From Pseudomonas sp. KU43P (lineage in GTDB: Bacteria > Pseudomonadota > Gammaproteobacteria > Pseudomonadales > Pseudomonadaceae), in assembly GCF_033095865.1 (NCBI RefSeq), contig NZ_AP019365.1, positions 903,501 to 967,500 on the forward strand: a stretch of DNA of 64,000 nucleotides, given 5' to 3'. Numbering within the stretch: position 1 is the stretch's first letter; the number at the start of each line of letters is the position of its first letter. The notes beneath the pieces were generated by a model. It made no database searches. It had not been told where the DNA came from and saw nothing but the letters and a program-made list of their open reading frames with translations. Below are positions 45,288-53,697 of this stretch, piece after piece. The translations under genes were made by a program, and so were the position numbers.

Positions 45288-47011
45288 ACATTGCCATTGT
45301 CACCGCCTGCCCCAACGGCCAGGTGTCCAGCGTGCTCAGTGCGCGCCTGCTGGCGGCCGCCGCCCAGCGTCGCGGATGGAAAACCTGCGTCGAAGTGGTG
45401 GATGCCGAGCATCCAGAGCGGCAGTTGAGCGCCGCGCAGATCGCTGAGGCTGATTGGGTACTGGTGGTCAGCACCGGCCCGGTTGACCTGGCTCGGTTCA
45501 ACGGCAAACGTTTGTACCAGAGCACGCCGGCCCAAGCGCTGGCCGACCGAGAAGGCTTTCTCGACCAGGCGGCCGCAAAGGCTCAGCTTCAGGTTGATGC
45601 GCCCGCTGCTGCGCAAACGTCGGGGGGCGTGCGCTTGGTTGCCGTTACCGCCTGCCCGACGGGCGTCGCGCACACCTTCATGGCTGCCGAGGCCCTGCAA
45701 CAGGCTGCGCAGCAGCTTGGCTACTCGCTGACCGTGGAAACCCAGGGCTCGGTCGGTGCGCGCAACCCGCTTTCGGCCCAGGCCATCGCCGAGGCGGATG
45801 TGGTGCTGTTGGCCGCCGACATCGAGGTGCCCACTGACCGGTTTGCGGGTAAGCGGATCTACCGCTGCGGCACCGGTATTGCGCTCAAGCAGGCCCAGGC
45901 CACACTGGACAAGGCCCTGGCAGAGGCCAAGGTGGAAAGCGCAGGCGATGCCGCATCCGCGGTGGCCAAGGCCGAAAAGACAGGGGTGTACAAGCACCTG
46001 CTGACCGGCGTGTCGTTCATGCTGCCGATGGTGGTGGCCGGCGGCTTGTTGATCGCCTTGTCATTCGTGTTCGGTATCGAGGCATACAAGGAGCCAGGCA
46101 CGCTCCCGGCTGCCTTGATGCAGATTGGCGGCGAGGCAGCATTCAAGCTGATGGTGCCGCTGCTGGCGGGCTATATCGCCTGGTCCATCGCCGACCGCCC
46201 GGGCCTTGCACCCGGCATGATCGGCGGCCTGCTGGCCAGCACCCTGGGCGCCGGTTTCATCGGCGGTATCGTTGCCGGTTTTCTTGCCGGCTACAGCGCC
46301 AAGGCCATCGCCCGCTGGGCACGGCTGCCGAGCAGCCTGGATGCGCTCAAGCCGATCCTGATCATTCCGCTGCTGGCCAGCCTGTTCACCGGCCTGGTGA
46401 TGATCTATGTGGTGGGCCAGCCGGTAGCGGCCATGCTCGAAGGGCTGACGCACTTTCTCGACAGCATGGGCACTACCAATGCCATCCTGCTTGGCCTGTT
46501 GCTGGGCGGCATGATGTGCGTCGACCTGGGTGGGCCGATCAACAAGGCGGCCTATGCCTTCTCGGTGGGGCTACTGGCTTCGTCGAGCTACGCGCCGATG
46601 GCGGCGACCATGGCCGCTGGCATGGTGCCCCCGATCGGCCTGGGCATCGCCACCTTCCTGGCCCGGCGCAAGTTTGCGCAGAGCGAGCGCGAGGCGGGCA
46701 AGGCGGCGCTGGCGCTGGGCCTGTGCTTCATCTCCGAAGGGGCGATTCCGTTCGCGGCCAAGGATCCGTTACGGGTGATCCCGGCGAGCGTGGCGGGTGG
46801 AGCGTTGACCGGTGCGCTGTCGATGTATTTCGGCTGCAAGCTGATGGCGCCGCATGGCGGGCTGTTCGTGTTGCTGATCCCCAATGCGATCAACCATGCG
46901 TTGTTGTATCTGCTGGCGATCGTGGCGGGAAGCCTGCTGACGGCGGTGGTGTATGCCGTGATCAAGAAGAGTGAGCGGGTGGAGCTGGCAGTGGCGCCGG
47001 TCAAGGGCTGA
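45284..47011 (+). CDS. fruA: Fructose PTS permease EIIBC
   Basis: A 575-residue permease that takes up fructose and phosphorylates it at C1. Two EIIB-like modules lie at the N-terminus: residues 1-100 (IVTACPNGQVSSV) and 110-210 (VAVTACPTGVAHTFMAAEAL). The second has the full phospho-Cys context CPTGVAHT. The EIIC membrane domain (about 235-570) has roughly ten spans and the GGPINKAAYAF loop. The start is ATG 45284, overlapping the fruK stop, rather than 45278. Confidence 0.95.
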   Translation: MNIAIVTACPNGQVSSVLSARLLAAAAQRRGWKTCVEVVDAEHPERQLSAAQIAEADWVLVVSTGPVDLARFNGKRLYQSTPAQALADREGFLDQAAAKAQLQVDAPAAAQTSGGVRLVAVTACPTGVAHTFMAAEALQQAAQQLGYSLTVETQGSVGARNPLSAQAIAEADVVLLAADIEVPTDRFAGKRIYRCGTGIALKQAQATLDKALAEAKVESAGDAASAVAKAEKTGVYKHLLTGVSFMLPMVVAGGLLIALSFVFGIEAYKEPGTLPAALMQIGGEAAFKLMVPLLAGYIAWSIADRPGLAPGMIGGLLASTLGAGFIGGIVAGFLAGYSAKAIARWARLPSSLDALKPILIIPLLASLFTGLVMIYVVGQPVAAMLEGLTHFLDSMGTTNAILLGLLLGGMMCVDLGGPINKAAYAFSVGLLASSSYAPMAATMAAGMVPPIGLGIATFLARRKFAQSEREAGKAALALGLCFISEGAIPFAAKDPLRVIPASVAGGALTGALSMYFGCKLMAPHGGLFVLLIPNAINHALLYLLAIVAGSLLTAVVYAVIKKSERVELAVAPVKG

Positions 47012-47029
47012 GCCCTCGGCTGTTGCGAC

Positions 47030-47124
47030 GGGCCTCATCGCCGGCAAGCCGGCTCCCACAGGAGTGCCACTGGCTGCAGGGCAGTGCAGATCCCTGTGGG
47101 AGCCGACTTGCCGGCGATAGGGCC
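47030..47124. repeat. REP pair (inverted)
   Basis: Arms at 47030-47062 and 47092-47123, the second with one change (gccgacttg). It lies between the convergent fruA and DUF3820 genes. Confidence 0.88.
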
Positions 47125-47132
47125 TGCGCAGG

Positions 47133-47354
47133 CTAGCGCCGATGTTTCTGCCGCAACGGCACCAGCAAATCCCCTAGGCCGTTATGGTCGACTTCGTGCA
47201 TCAACGCCAACAACCCACCCAATTCCCCTGCCGGGAAACCCTTGCGCGCAAACCACGCCAGGTAATCACCTGGCAGGTCGGCAATGATCCGACCCTGGTA
47301 TTTACCAAACGGCATCGTGCGCGTGACCAGCAGTTCGAGGGTTTCCGGTTTCAT
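47133..47354 (-). CDS. DUF3820 family small protein
   Basis: A 73-residue protein with the DUF3820 pattern MPFGKYQGRIIADLPGDYLA followed by WFARKGFPAGELGGLL. The motif is shared with the C-terminal part of some exonucleases; family members are also annotated as putative quorum-sensing-regulated virulence factors, but the function is not established. Start 47354 (MKPETLELLV) is preferred to 47417, whose extension is Arg-rich and unsupported. Confidence 0.85.
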   Translation of the reverse strand: MKPETLELLVTRTMPFGKYQGRIIADLPGDYLAWFARKGFPAGELGGLLALMHEVDHNGLGDLLVPLRQKHRR

Positions 47355-47552
47355 GGTGATGCCTGCAAGTAGAGTGCGCCGACGATACTGCAATCTGCAC
47401 GAGCGCCCAAGCGGCAATCATGCATAACGCCGTTTAACGTGTTTCTTGATCTAAGCCTAATTACTTGATTTTATTGGCTTTTATTTTAGAAGAAAGCTTG
47501 GCACGAAGGCTGCTCCTGTTTACATGACTATCACCTGCCAAGGAGTTCTGCC

Positions 47553-48029
47553 ATGAGCAACCCCAACAAAGACGTGATCGACGTACTCAACGACCTGATC
47601 GAGTACAGCAAGGACGGCGAAAAGGGTTTCAAGACCTCGGCCGATGATGTGAAGAACCCGGAACTGAGGGCTTTCTTCGTGCAGCGTGCGGGTGAATGCG
47701 CCAGTGCTGCGGCTGAACTGCAAAGCGAAGTCCGCCGCCTGGGTGGCGACCCGGAAACCTCCACCAGCATCAGCGGTGACATGCATCGCGGCTGGGTCAA
47801 TCTCAAGTCGATGGTCACTGGCAAGGACGAAGAAGCCGTGCTCAACGAAGTCGAGCGTGGCGAAGACCATGCCCTCAAGGCCTACAAGGAAGCCCGTGAA
47901 AAACTGGTCAAACTGGGCCGTGCTGCCAGCGACGAGAGCTACGCACTGGTCGAGAAGCAGCTGCAAGGCGTGCAACGCAACCATGACCAGGTGAAAGCCC
48001 TGCGTAACGCCGCACGCGCCCGCTCCTAA
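47553..48029 (+). CDS. PA2169-family (DUF2383) four-helix-bundle protein
   Basis: A 158-residue, all-helical, charged protein (MSNPNKDVIDVLNDLIEYSKDG...). The Glu/His pattern in DGEKGFKTSADDV, RAGECASAAAEL and RGEDHALKAYKEA resembles ferritin-like bundles. The PA2169 family is often stress or stationary-phase induced in Pseudomonas. A strong AAGGAG ribosome site lies upstream. The stop overlaps the stop of the convergent cyclase gene by four bases. Confidence 0.88.
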   Translation: MSNPNKDVIDVLNDLIEYSKDGEKGFKTSADDVKNPELRAFFVQRAGECASAAAELQSEVRRLGGDPETSTSISGDMHRGWVNLKSMVTGKDEEAVLNEVERGEDHALKAYKEAREKLVKLGRAASDESYALVEKQLQGVQRNHDQVKALRNAARARS

Positions 48030-49522
48030 GCGACAGGCCCCTCTACTCGGTTACGGCCATTGGCCTTGGCCCGGTAGAGGGCTTCGTCCGCATCGCCCAA
48101 CACCTGGGTAAGGTCGTGCTGGGTGCCTGGGATGTAGACGCCGATGCCGATGCTGACCGTCACCGAGCGCAGATCATCGGCAAACGGCGCCAACTCTTCC
48201 ACGCAAGTTCGAATCCGTTCTGCCAACAGCAGCGCACCTGGCAGCTCGGTCTCTGGCAAGATCACCTGAAACTCCTCCCCCCCATAGCGTGCTGCCAGAT
48301 CGGCAGGGCGCCTCAGGCATTGCTCGATGGCCTTGGCCACCTCGCGTAGCGCGTGGTCGCCGCCGGCATGGCCATGGCGCTGGTTGAATGCCTTGAAGTG
48401 GTCCACATCCACCATCATCACGGCCAGGGGCCTGCGATTGCGCTGAGCCCGCGCCCACTCCAGGCGCAGCACCTGGTCCAGCCGGCGACGGTTGGCAAGC
48501 CCGGTAAGGCTATCGGTGGCGGCGAGGGTCGCCAGGCTCTGTTCTGCCTCATGACGGCGCTGCAGCTCGCGGCCGAGCAGCAAGGTCAACCACAAGATGC
48601 CGACGCACAGTACGCCGGTGGCCACACTGACCAATATTGCCGTGCGTCGCCAGGACTCGAACACCTCGTCGGCCGAGTGCACCACCATCACGATCAAGGG
48701 CAGATCGGCCACCCGAGCGAAGGTGTACATGCGCTGCGCACCAGTAGTGCCCGAGCGGGCGGTGAAGCTGCCGCTGTGTTCACCGAGCACGCGCTTGAAG
48801 TTGGGCCGATCGCTGTAATTGCTGCCGATCAGCGGGTCCTGCGGGCGCGAAGGTTGCCGAGCGAGCAGCTGGCCGTGGGTATTGAACAGGTTGATGCTGC
48901 TGTCGTCGCCGATATCCAGGCGTTGGAACAGTTCGTTGAAATAGGAAAGGCGCAAGGCGCCAGCGGCCAATCCGGCGAACTCGCCGTCGGGCCCGGAGAT
49001 GCGCCGGCTGAAACTGATGCACCAGTCCAGGTCGCCCAGGCGGGCCTTGAACGGCGGGCCTACCAGCAGGCCGAGGTTAGGGTTGTGCAGGTGGGCCTGG
49101 AACACGCCGGTGTCGGCGAAGTTGGCCTTGCGCGGCACCATGCTGGTGGAATCGCCCACCACATTGCCGGCTTTGTCGAGCCACAGCACATCGCCGCGTT
49201 TCTTGTCGACGAAGGCTTCGTTGAACAGCAGGCGCTGGCGCAGGGGGCCAGGGATCCCGGGCAGTTCCTTGCGATTGACCGCCCAGATCAGGCCCTGCAG
49301 GGACTGGTCGTACAGTTCGGCGTTGCGCAGGATGTCGCTTTCGATCAGTTGCACGATGTTGTTCGAGGCGCGGATGGCCGATTGCTCGACGCTGTCGCGC
49401 TCGCGGGCCAGCAGATAGCTGACGATGGCCACGATGGCGAGCACGGCAAGGCAACTGCCCAGGTTGAGGATCAGCTCGGGGTGCGACCTGTAGAGTGCGA
49501 GACGCGGTAATCGAGTGGGCAT
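48026..49522 (-). CDS. Membrane diguanylate cyclase with periplasmic Cache sensor
   Basis: A 498-residue protein predicted to make c-di-GMP. A first span about residues 18-40 and a second about 300-325 (AILVSVATGVLCVGILWLTL) bracket a periplasmic double-Cache-like domain. The GGDEF domain has an active-type GGEEF at 414-418, preceded by RPAD in the RxxD I-site position, so product inhibition is expected. The Cache domain suggests that a small external metabolite controls it. Its promoter region carries a strong palindrome over the -35 box. Confidence 0.93.
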   Translation of the reverse strand: MPTRLPRLALYRSHPELILNLGSCLAVLAIVAIVSYLLARERDSVEQSAIRASNNIVQLIESDILRNAELYDQSLQGLIWAVNRKELPGIPGPLRQRLLFNEAFVDKKRGDVLWLDKAGNVVGDSTSMVPRKANFADTGVFQAHLHNPNLGLLVGPPFKARLGDLDWCISFSRRISGPDGEFAGLAAGALRLSYFNELFQRLDIGDDSSINLFNTHGQLLARQPSRPQDPLIGSNYSDRPNFKRVLGEHSGSFTARSGTTGAQRMYTFARVADLPLIVMVVHSADEVFESWRRTAILVSVATGVLCVGILWLTLLLGRELQRRHEAEQSLATLAATDSLTGLANRRRLDQVLRLEWARAQRNRRPLAVMMVDVDHFKAFNQRHGHAGGDHALREVAKAIEQCLRRPADLAARYGGEEFQVILPETELPGALLLAERIRTCVEELAPFADDLRSVTVSIGIGVYIPGTQHDLTQVLGDADEALYRAKANGRNRVEGPVA

Positions 49523-49561
49523 GCGCGCTACTGCTGAGGCAGGGCCATTTGCGGCGGCGAC

Positions 49562-49602
49562 ATTTTAGGGAAGCATGGATTGTCGGACAAGATTTGTCCG
49601 AC
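49562..49602 (-). promoter_or_regulatory. Promoter of the diguanylate cyclase with palindromic operator
   Basis: On the minus strand TTGTCC (49585-49590), 17 bases, TAAAAT (49562-49567) form a good sigma-70 promoter 40 bases before the start codon. The perfect palindrome GTCGGACAA-N3-TTGTCCGAC (49582-49602) covers the -35 hexamer, which is the usual arrangement for a repressor site. Confidence 0.65.
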
Positions 49603-49614
49603 GGAATCTGCCGT

Positions 49615-49706
49615 GCGGCCTATCGCCGGCAAGCCGGCTCCCACAGGTATCTCACCGTTTTCCGCTCGGTGGGGTACCTGTAGGAGCCGGCTTGCCGGCG
49701 AAACGG
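49615..49706. repeat. REP pair (inverted)
   Basis: Arms at 49615-49649 and 49675-49706, between the cyclase promoter and the 3' end of the porin gene. Confidence 0.88.
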
Positions 49707-49720
49707 GGGCAAAGCCCCCG
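49700..49720 (-). terminator. Terminator-like hairpin after the OprD porin gene
   Basis: CGGGGGC/GCCCCCG with an AAA loop, followed on the minus strand by only three Ts. It lies 14 bases after the porin stop codon and is a weak or Rho-assisted terminator candidate. Confidence 0.5.
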
Positions 49721-49734
49721 CCTGCGGTCCTGGA

Positions 49735-51069
49735 TCAGAACACGTTCAATGGATAATCCACGATCACCCGCAGTTCGTCGTTGTCGCTGTTGTCGTCGAT
49801 CGACGCATAGCCCTGGCTGCCGCGGTGGGTGGCGTAGCGCACCAGCACCGACAGGTCCTTGAAGTCGCCTTCCTGGAACACATACTTCACGTCCAGGTCA
49901 CGCTCCCAGTGCGTGGCGTTCTTGCCATCGGCGCGGTAGTAGTCGTAGTGGCTGCGGTCCTGGGTGGCCTTGGTCAGGTCCGCCTCGCCGCGCGAGTACG
50001 ATACGGTGGTGCTCAGGCCAGGGATGCCGACGCCGGCAAAGTTGTAGCCGTACTGCAACTTCCACGAACGCTCGTTGGGGGCGTTGAAGTCGGAATACAT
50101 GCGCGAGTTGTCCAGGTACACGCTGTCGCCCAGGTTGATGTAGTCGAACGGGGTGTTGCCGTTGACCCGCTGGTAGGCGGCCGTGACGCTGTGGTAACCG
50201 GCGTTGACCGTGAAGTGCAGGCTGTAGGTGTTGTTGTCGATCTTGCCCAGCAGCGCCTGGCCAGTGTCCTGGGTGTGGTAGAAGTGCACGCCTGGGTTCA
50301 GGCTGACCAGGTCGTTGACCACGTAGGTGTAGTCGAAGTCGGCGTAGTACTGGTTCCAGATGTCCTTCAGCTCGGCGGCGTAAAGGTTGGCGGTGATGTT
50401 TTCGGTACCGCTCCAGGAAGCGCCGGCCCAGTTCAGGTGCTTGCTCTTGTCGTGCTCGTCCAGCGCACCGTAGTAGGTGTCGATGCGGCGGTGGCCGCTC
50501 TGGTTGTACGGGTGGGTGAAGCTGACTTGGCCACCTTCGAGCAGCAGCCCGTCGATGCTGGTGTTGGTCAGGCTCACGCCGCGGAAGGTCTGCGGCAGCA
50601 TGCGAGTTTCGCCGCCGGCGATCACCGGGTTGGTGAGGAACAGGTCACCGGCCTTGAGCTCGGTATCGAACGCCTTGAGCTTGACCGCTGCGCCCGCCGT
50701 GGAGAAGGAGTGCGGCGCTGCGCCCAGCTCTCCGTCATCCTTGACGTGCGTAGGCAGGATGCTGGTGCCGGCATGGCCGCCACCGCCGTCGAGCTTCAGG
50801 CCCAGCATGGCATGGGCGTCGAGGCCGAAGCCGACCACCCCAGGGGTATAGCCGGACTCGAAGCGGGCGACTGCGCCCTGGCCCCACTCGCGCTTGTCGC
50901 GCACGCCTGGGTTGAGGTTGTTGCGGTTGAAGTAGGCATTACGAAAATGCAGGTTGAACGACGAGCCTTCGATGAAGCCATCAGCCTTGTCTTCATTTGC
51001 CTGGGCGGCGAGAGGCATCGTTGCAGTCAATGCAATGAACAGCGGGGTGAAACGAAACGCGGAAGGCAC
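49735..51069 (-). CDS. OprD-family outer-membrane porin
   Basis: A 444-residue secreted porin. The signal peptide ends LAAQA; the mature N-terminus ([58 protein letters not shown]) is a typical OprD start, and the C-terminus ends with a hydrophobic strand ([13 protein letters not shown]) with terminal Phe. Family members take up amino acids, aromatic acids or similar small carboxylates; the substrate cannot be told. It is monocistronic. Confidence 0.93.
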   Translation of the reverse strand: MPSAFRFTPLFIALTATMPLAAQANEDKADGFIEGSSFNLHFRNAYFNRNNLNPGVRDKREWGQGAVARFESGYTPGVVGFGLDAHAMLGLKLDGGGGHAGTSILPTHVKDDGELGAAPHSFSTAGAAVKLKAFDTELKAGDLFLTNPVIAGGETRMLPQTFRGVSLTNTSIDGLLLEGGQVSFTHPYNQSGHRRIDTYYGALDEHDKSKHLNWAGASWSGTENITANLYAAELKDIWNQYYADFDYTYVVNDLVSLNPGVHFYHTQDTGQALLGKIDNNTYSLHFTVNAGYHSVTAAYQRVNGNTPFDYINLGDSVYLDNSRMYSDFNAPNERSWKLQYGYNFAGVGIPGLSTTVSYSRGEADLTKATQDRSHYDYYRADGKNATHWERDLDVKYVFQEGDFKDLSVLVRYATHRGSQGYASIDDNSDNDELRVIVDYPLNVF

Positions 51070-51170
51070 CGGTACTAGCTCCTTTGGTCTGACGGTGGGG
51101 CAGTTTTTATTTTTGAATGTGCAACTTTCTTGTTAGGGACATAACAACCGGGCTGATCGTTAAAGCACAT

Positions 51171-51202
51171 AAAAAAAGCCGCTGATTGGCAGCGGCTTTA
51201 AA
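51171..51202 (-). terminator. Intrinsic terminator after the 73-aa secreted protein gene
   Basis: AGCCGCT stem with a six-base loop. On the minus strand it ends AGCGGCTTTTTTT, a canonical signature, about 70 bases after the stop at 51274. Confidence 0.85.
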
Positions 51203-51273
51203 AGGCTAACATATCGGCACCGGTGGTGCCCATGGCGTAGCCGAGGGAAATCTGGGGCGTTAGCGAACAGCGA

Positions 51274-51495
51274 TCAGCTGTCGGCGTTGGTATCGATGGA
51301 AACTTTCGAGGCTGTCTGTTCCGAGGCTTTTACGGCGTCTGCCTGGTGGGCAACGGCTTCGCGGGCGTCTTGGTGAACAGCGGCAAGTTCTGCTTTACGG
51401 GCGACGAAGGCCTGGGATTCTTCAGCCATGGCCAGGGGCGACAACAACAGGGAAGACAGAACGAAAACGCTGGCAATACCCATACTGTTGGACAT
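51274..51495 (-). CDS. Small secreted alanine-rich protein, 73 aa
   Basis: Unrecognised. It has an N-terminal signal peptide (MSNSMGIASVFVLSSLLLSP, cleavage after LAMA) and a mature part of about 50 residues rich in Ala, Glu and Lys (VARKAELAAVHQDAREAVAH), probably one helix in the periplasm. An AAGGTAG ribosome site is present and a strong terminator follows. It sits alone between the porin and the two-component kinase. Confidence 0.75.
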   Translation of the reverse strand: MSNSMGIASVFVLSSLLLSPLAMAEESQAFVARKAELAAVHQDAREAVAHQADAVKASEQTASKVSIDTNADS

Positions 51496-51626
51496 TTGAA
51501 ACTACCTTCTTGCGGTGCAAGTGCTAATGAGGACAGGGCTAAAGTTAGTCGTTTAATAGCCTGGGAAACAGCGTCCACGCTGATAAGCACTGTTGCGCAA
51601 AAGGTAACGATGATGCTGAAAAGCAA

Positions 51627-53039
51627 TTAGACTTTCGCCCCAAACCCGCGTGGTTGAGCGGCTGGGAGGCGAATGCCGAAGGTGTTGGCGCCGGCCTCGC
51701 TCTGCACGAAAACGTCGCCGCCATGCATCAGTGCAATGGCCTTGACGATCGCCAGCCCCAAGCCGTGGTTGCCACCGCCACTGTTGCTGCGCGCCGCGTC
51801 CACCCGGTAGAAGCGCTCGAACAGCAGCGGCAGGTGGGTATCCTCGATCGCCGGCCCCGGGTTGCTCACGGCGATGCTCACCTGTTCCTGCCCGCCCTCG
51901 ATATGCACACGGATCACCTCATCCGGCGCGGTGTGCTGCACGGCATTGTTCAGCAGGTTGATCAGCGCCCGACGCAACTGGGCTTTCTCGATGGGGGCCT
52001 GCGCATCGCCGCTGACCTGCACGCTGACCTGGGCGTCTTCGAGGATGTAGTCCAGGTAATCGAGTGTGGTGGCGACCTCTTCGGCCAGCGACACCTGGGT
52101 CAGGGCCGTGGCCTTGCTGCCCTGGTCGGCGCTGGCGAGGAACAGCATGTCGTTGATGATGCTGCGCAGGCGTTCGAGCTCTTCGAGGTTCGATTGCAGC
52201 ACCTCGAAGTAATGCTCGGCGCTGCGCCCGCGAGTGAGTGCGACCTGGGTCTGGCCGATCAGGTTGGTCAGTGGCGAGCGCAGTTCGTGGGCCACGTCGG
52301 CGTTGAATGCCTCCAGCCGTGAGTAGGCCTGGCTTACTCGGTCGAGGGCTGCATTGAACGCGCCGGCAAACTGCGCCAGTTCTGGGGCAAGGTCGCTGGT
52401 TTGCAGGCGACCATCCAGGCGTGGCGGCGCCAGTGCCTGGGCCTCGTTGGACAGCGCCAGCAGCGGACGCAGGCCGATACGCGCTACCCAGTAACCGAGC
52501 ACCGAGGCCAGCAGAACGCCCAGCACTGCCAGGCCGACGATGGCCACCAGCAGGCTGTGCTGGGCTTGCCAGAAGGTTTCCGTGTCGATGGCGATCAGAA
52601 AGCGCAGCGGCGGGCGGTCGGCCAGGGCCGGCATTTCGCTGACCAGCACCTTGTACGGGTAGGGGCGGTCTGGCAGGCGCAGGTCGCGCATGCCTTGCGC
52701 GCCCTCGGCGAACGCGCGCACCAGCTCGCTGGGGTGGCCGTATTCGAATGCAGGGTTGCTGCTCACCACCCAGAAGCGGATGCGTTTGTCTTCCTCGCTG
52801 AGCAGGTTGAGCTTGTTGCTGATCTTGGCCCAGTGCTCGGGTGTTCCGAAGCGGTTGAGGGTGGATTCGAGCACGCTGTAGCGGGCGTCCAGCTCGGCCG
52901 CCGGCAGCAGGTCGAGGCTGCGGTCGACCTGGCGATACAGCGCCGAGCCGATCAGCACGAACACACCCAGGGCCACCAGGATGAACAGCCCCGACAGGCG
53001 CAGTGCGATGGAATTAAACGGCACGGTTTTCCAGGACAT
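51627..53039 (-). CDS. Heavy-metal-type sensor histidine kinase
   Basis: A 470-residue membrane kinase with two spans (SGLFILVALGVFVLIGSALY near the N-terminus; LLVAIVGLAVLGVLLASVLG about 160-185) around a 120-residue periplasmic sensor, then HAMP, the H-box DVAHELRSPLTNL, and an ATPase domain (LINLLNNAVQHT, GNHGLGLAIVKAI). The type is CusS/CzcS-like. The frame extends to 53135, but ATG 53039 gives the family start; it overlaps the upstream response regulator gene by 26 bases. It is the last gene of the RND operon. Confidence 0.9.
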   Translation of the reverse strand: MSWKTVPFNSIALRLSGLFILVALGVFVLIGSALYRQVDRSLDLLPAAELDARYSVLESTLNRFGTPEHWAKISNKLNLLSEEDKRIRFWVVSSNPAFEYGHPSELVRAFAEGAQGMRDLRLPDRPYPYKVLVSEMPALADRPPLRFLIAIDTETFWQAQHSLLVAIVGLAVLGVLLASVLGYWVARIGLRPLLALSNEAQALAPPRLDGRLQTSDLAPELAQFAGAFNAALDRVSQAYSRLEAFNADVAHELRSPLTNLIGQTQVALTRGRSAEHYFEVLQSNLEELERLRSIINDMLFLASADQGSKATALTQVSLAEEVATTLDYLDYILEDAQVSVQVSGDAQAPIEKAQLRRALINLLNNAVQHTAPDEVIRVHIEGGQEQVSIAVSNPGPAIEDTHLPLLFERFYRVDAARSNSGGGNHGLGLAIVKAIALMHGGDVFVQSEAGANTFGIRLPAAQPRGFGAKV

Positions 53040-53688
53040 AACCCATGCCTCGGATGGTATGCAGCAGCTTGTTGTCGAATGGCCCGTCGAGCTTGGCGCG
53101 CAGGCGCTTGATCGCCACTTCGACGACGTTGGCATCGCTGTCGAAGTTGATGTCCCAGACCAGCTCGGCGATGGCGGTCTTGGACAGAATTTCGCCTTGG
53201 CGCCGGGCCAGCACGCTGAGCAGCGAGAACTCCTTGGCGGTAAGGTCCAGGCGCTGGCCTGCGCGGCTGGCCTTGCGCGCCATCAGGTCGATCCACAGGT
53301 CGCCAACCTGTACCTGCAACGGCTCGTGGCTACTGCTGCGGCGGGTCAGGGCCTGCAGGCGGGCCACCAGTTCGAGAAACGAGAAGGGTTTGCCCAGGTA
53401 GTCGTCGGCACCCTCGCGCAGGCCATGGATGCGGTCCTCGACACGTTCGCGGGCCGTGAGCATGATCACCGGCGTCTGCTTGCGTGCGCGCAAGGCGCGC
53501 AGCACCCCGTAGCCATCCAGGCCCGGCAGCATCACGTCGAGCACGATAACCGCGTAGTCGCCTTCCAGGGCCATGTGCAGCCCGTCGATGCCGTCCCGCG
53601 CAAGGTCGACGGTGAAGCCTTGTTCGCTCAGGCCGCGATGCAGGTAGTCGGCGGTTTTTTCTTCGTCTTCGATGATCAGCACACGCAT
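53014..53688 (-). CDS. OmpR-family response regulator (heavy-metal type)
   Basis: A 224-residue regulator: receiver domain with phospho-acceptor Asp51 (VIVLDVMLPG) and a C-terminal winged helix (LTAKEFSLLSVLARRQGE, ANVVEVAIKRLRAKL, HTIRGMGYVLE). It resembles CopR/CusR. The start is nine bases after the RND permease stop, so it belongs to the same transcript and probably regulates this efflux operon. Confidence 0.92.
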   Translation of the reverse strand: MRVLIIEDEEKTADYLHRGLSEQGFTVDLARDGIDGLHMALEGDYAVIVLDVMLPGLDGYGVLRALRARKQTPVIMLTARERVEDRIHGLREGADDYLGKPFSFLELVARLQALTRRSSSHEPLQVQVGDLWIDLMARKASRAGQRLDLTAKEFSLLSVLARRQGEILSKTAIAELVWDINFDSDANVVEVAIKRLRAKLDGPFDNKLLHTIRGMGYVLENRAV

Positions 53689-53697
53689 GGTCTTGTC

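Noticed and set aside
45284..45900. Two EIIB-like modules in FruA as an unusual duplication
   Set aside because: Duplicated N-terminal EIIB modules are common in fructose permeases; nothing exceptional here.
53014..53039. 26-base overlap of response regulator and kinase genes as a sign of misannotation
   Set aside because: Both ends fit their families well, and such overlaps are usual in heavy-metal two-component operons.
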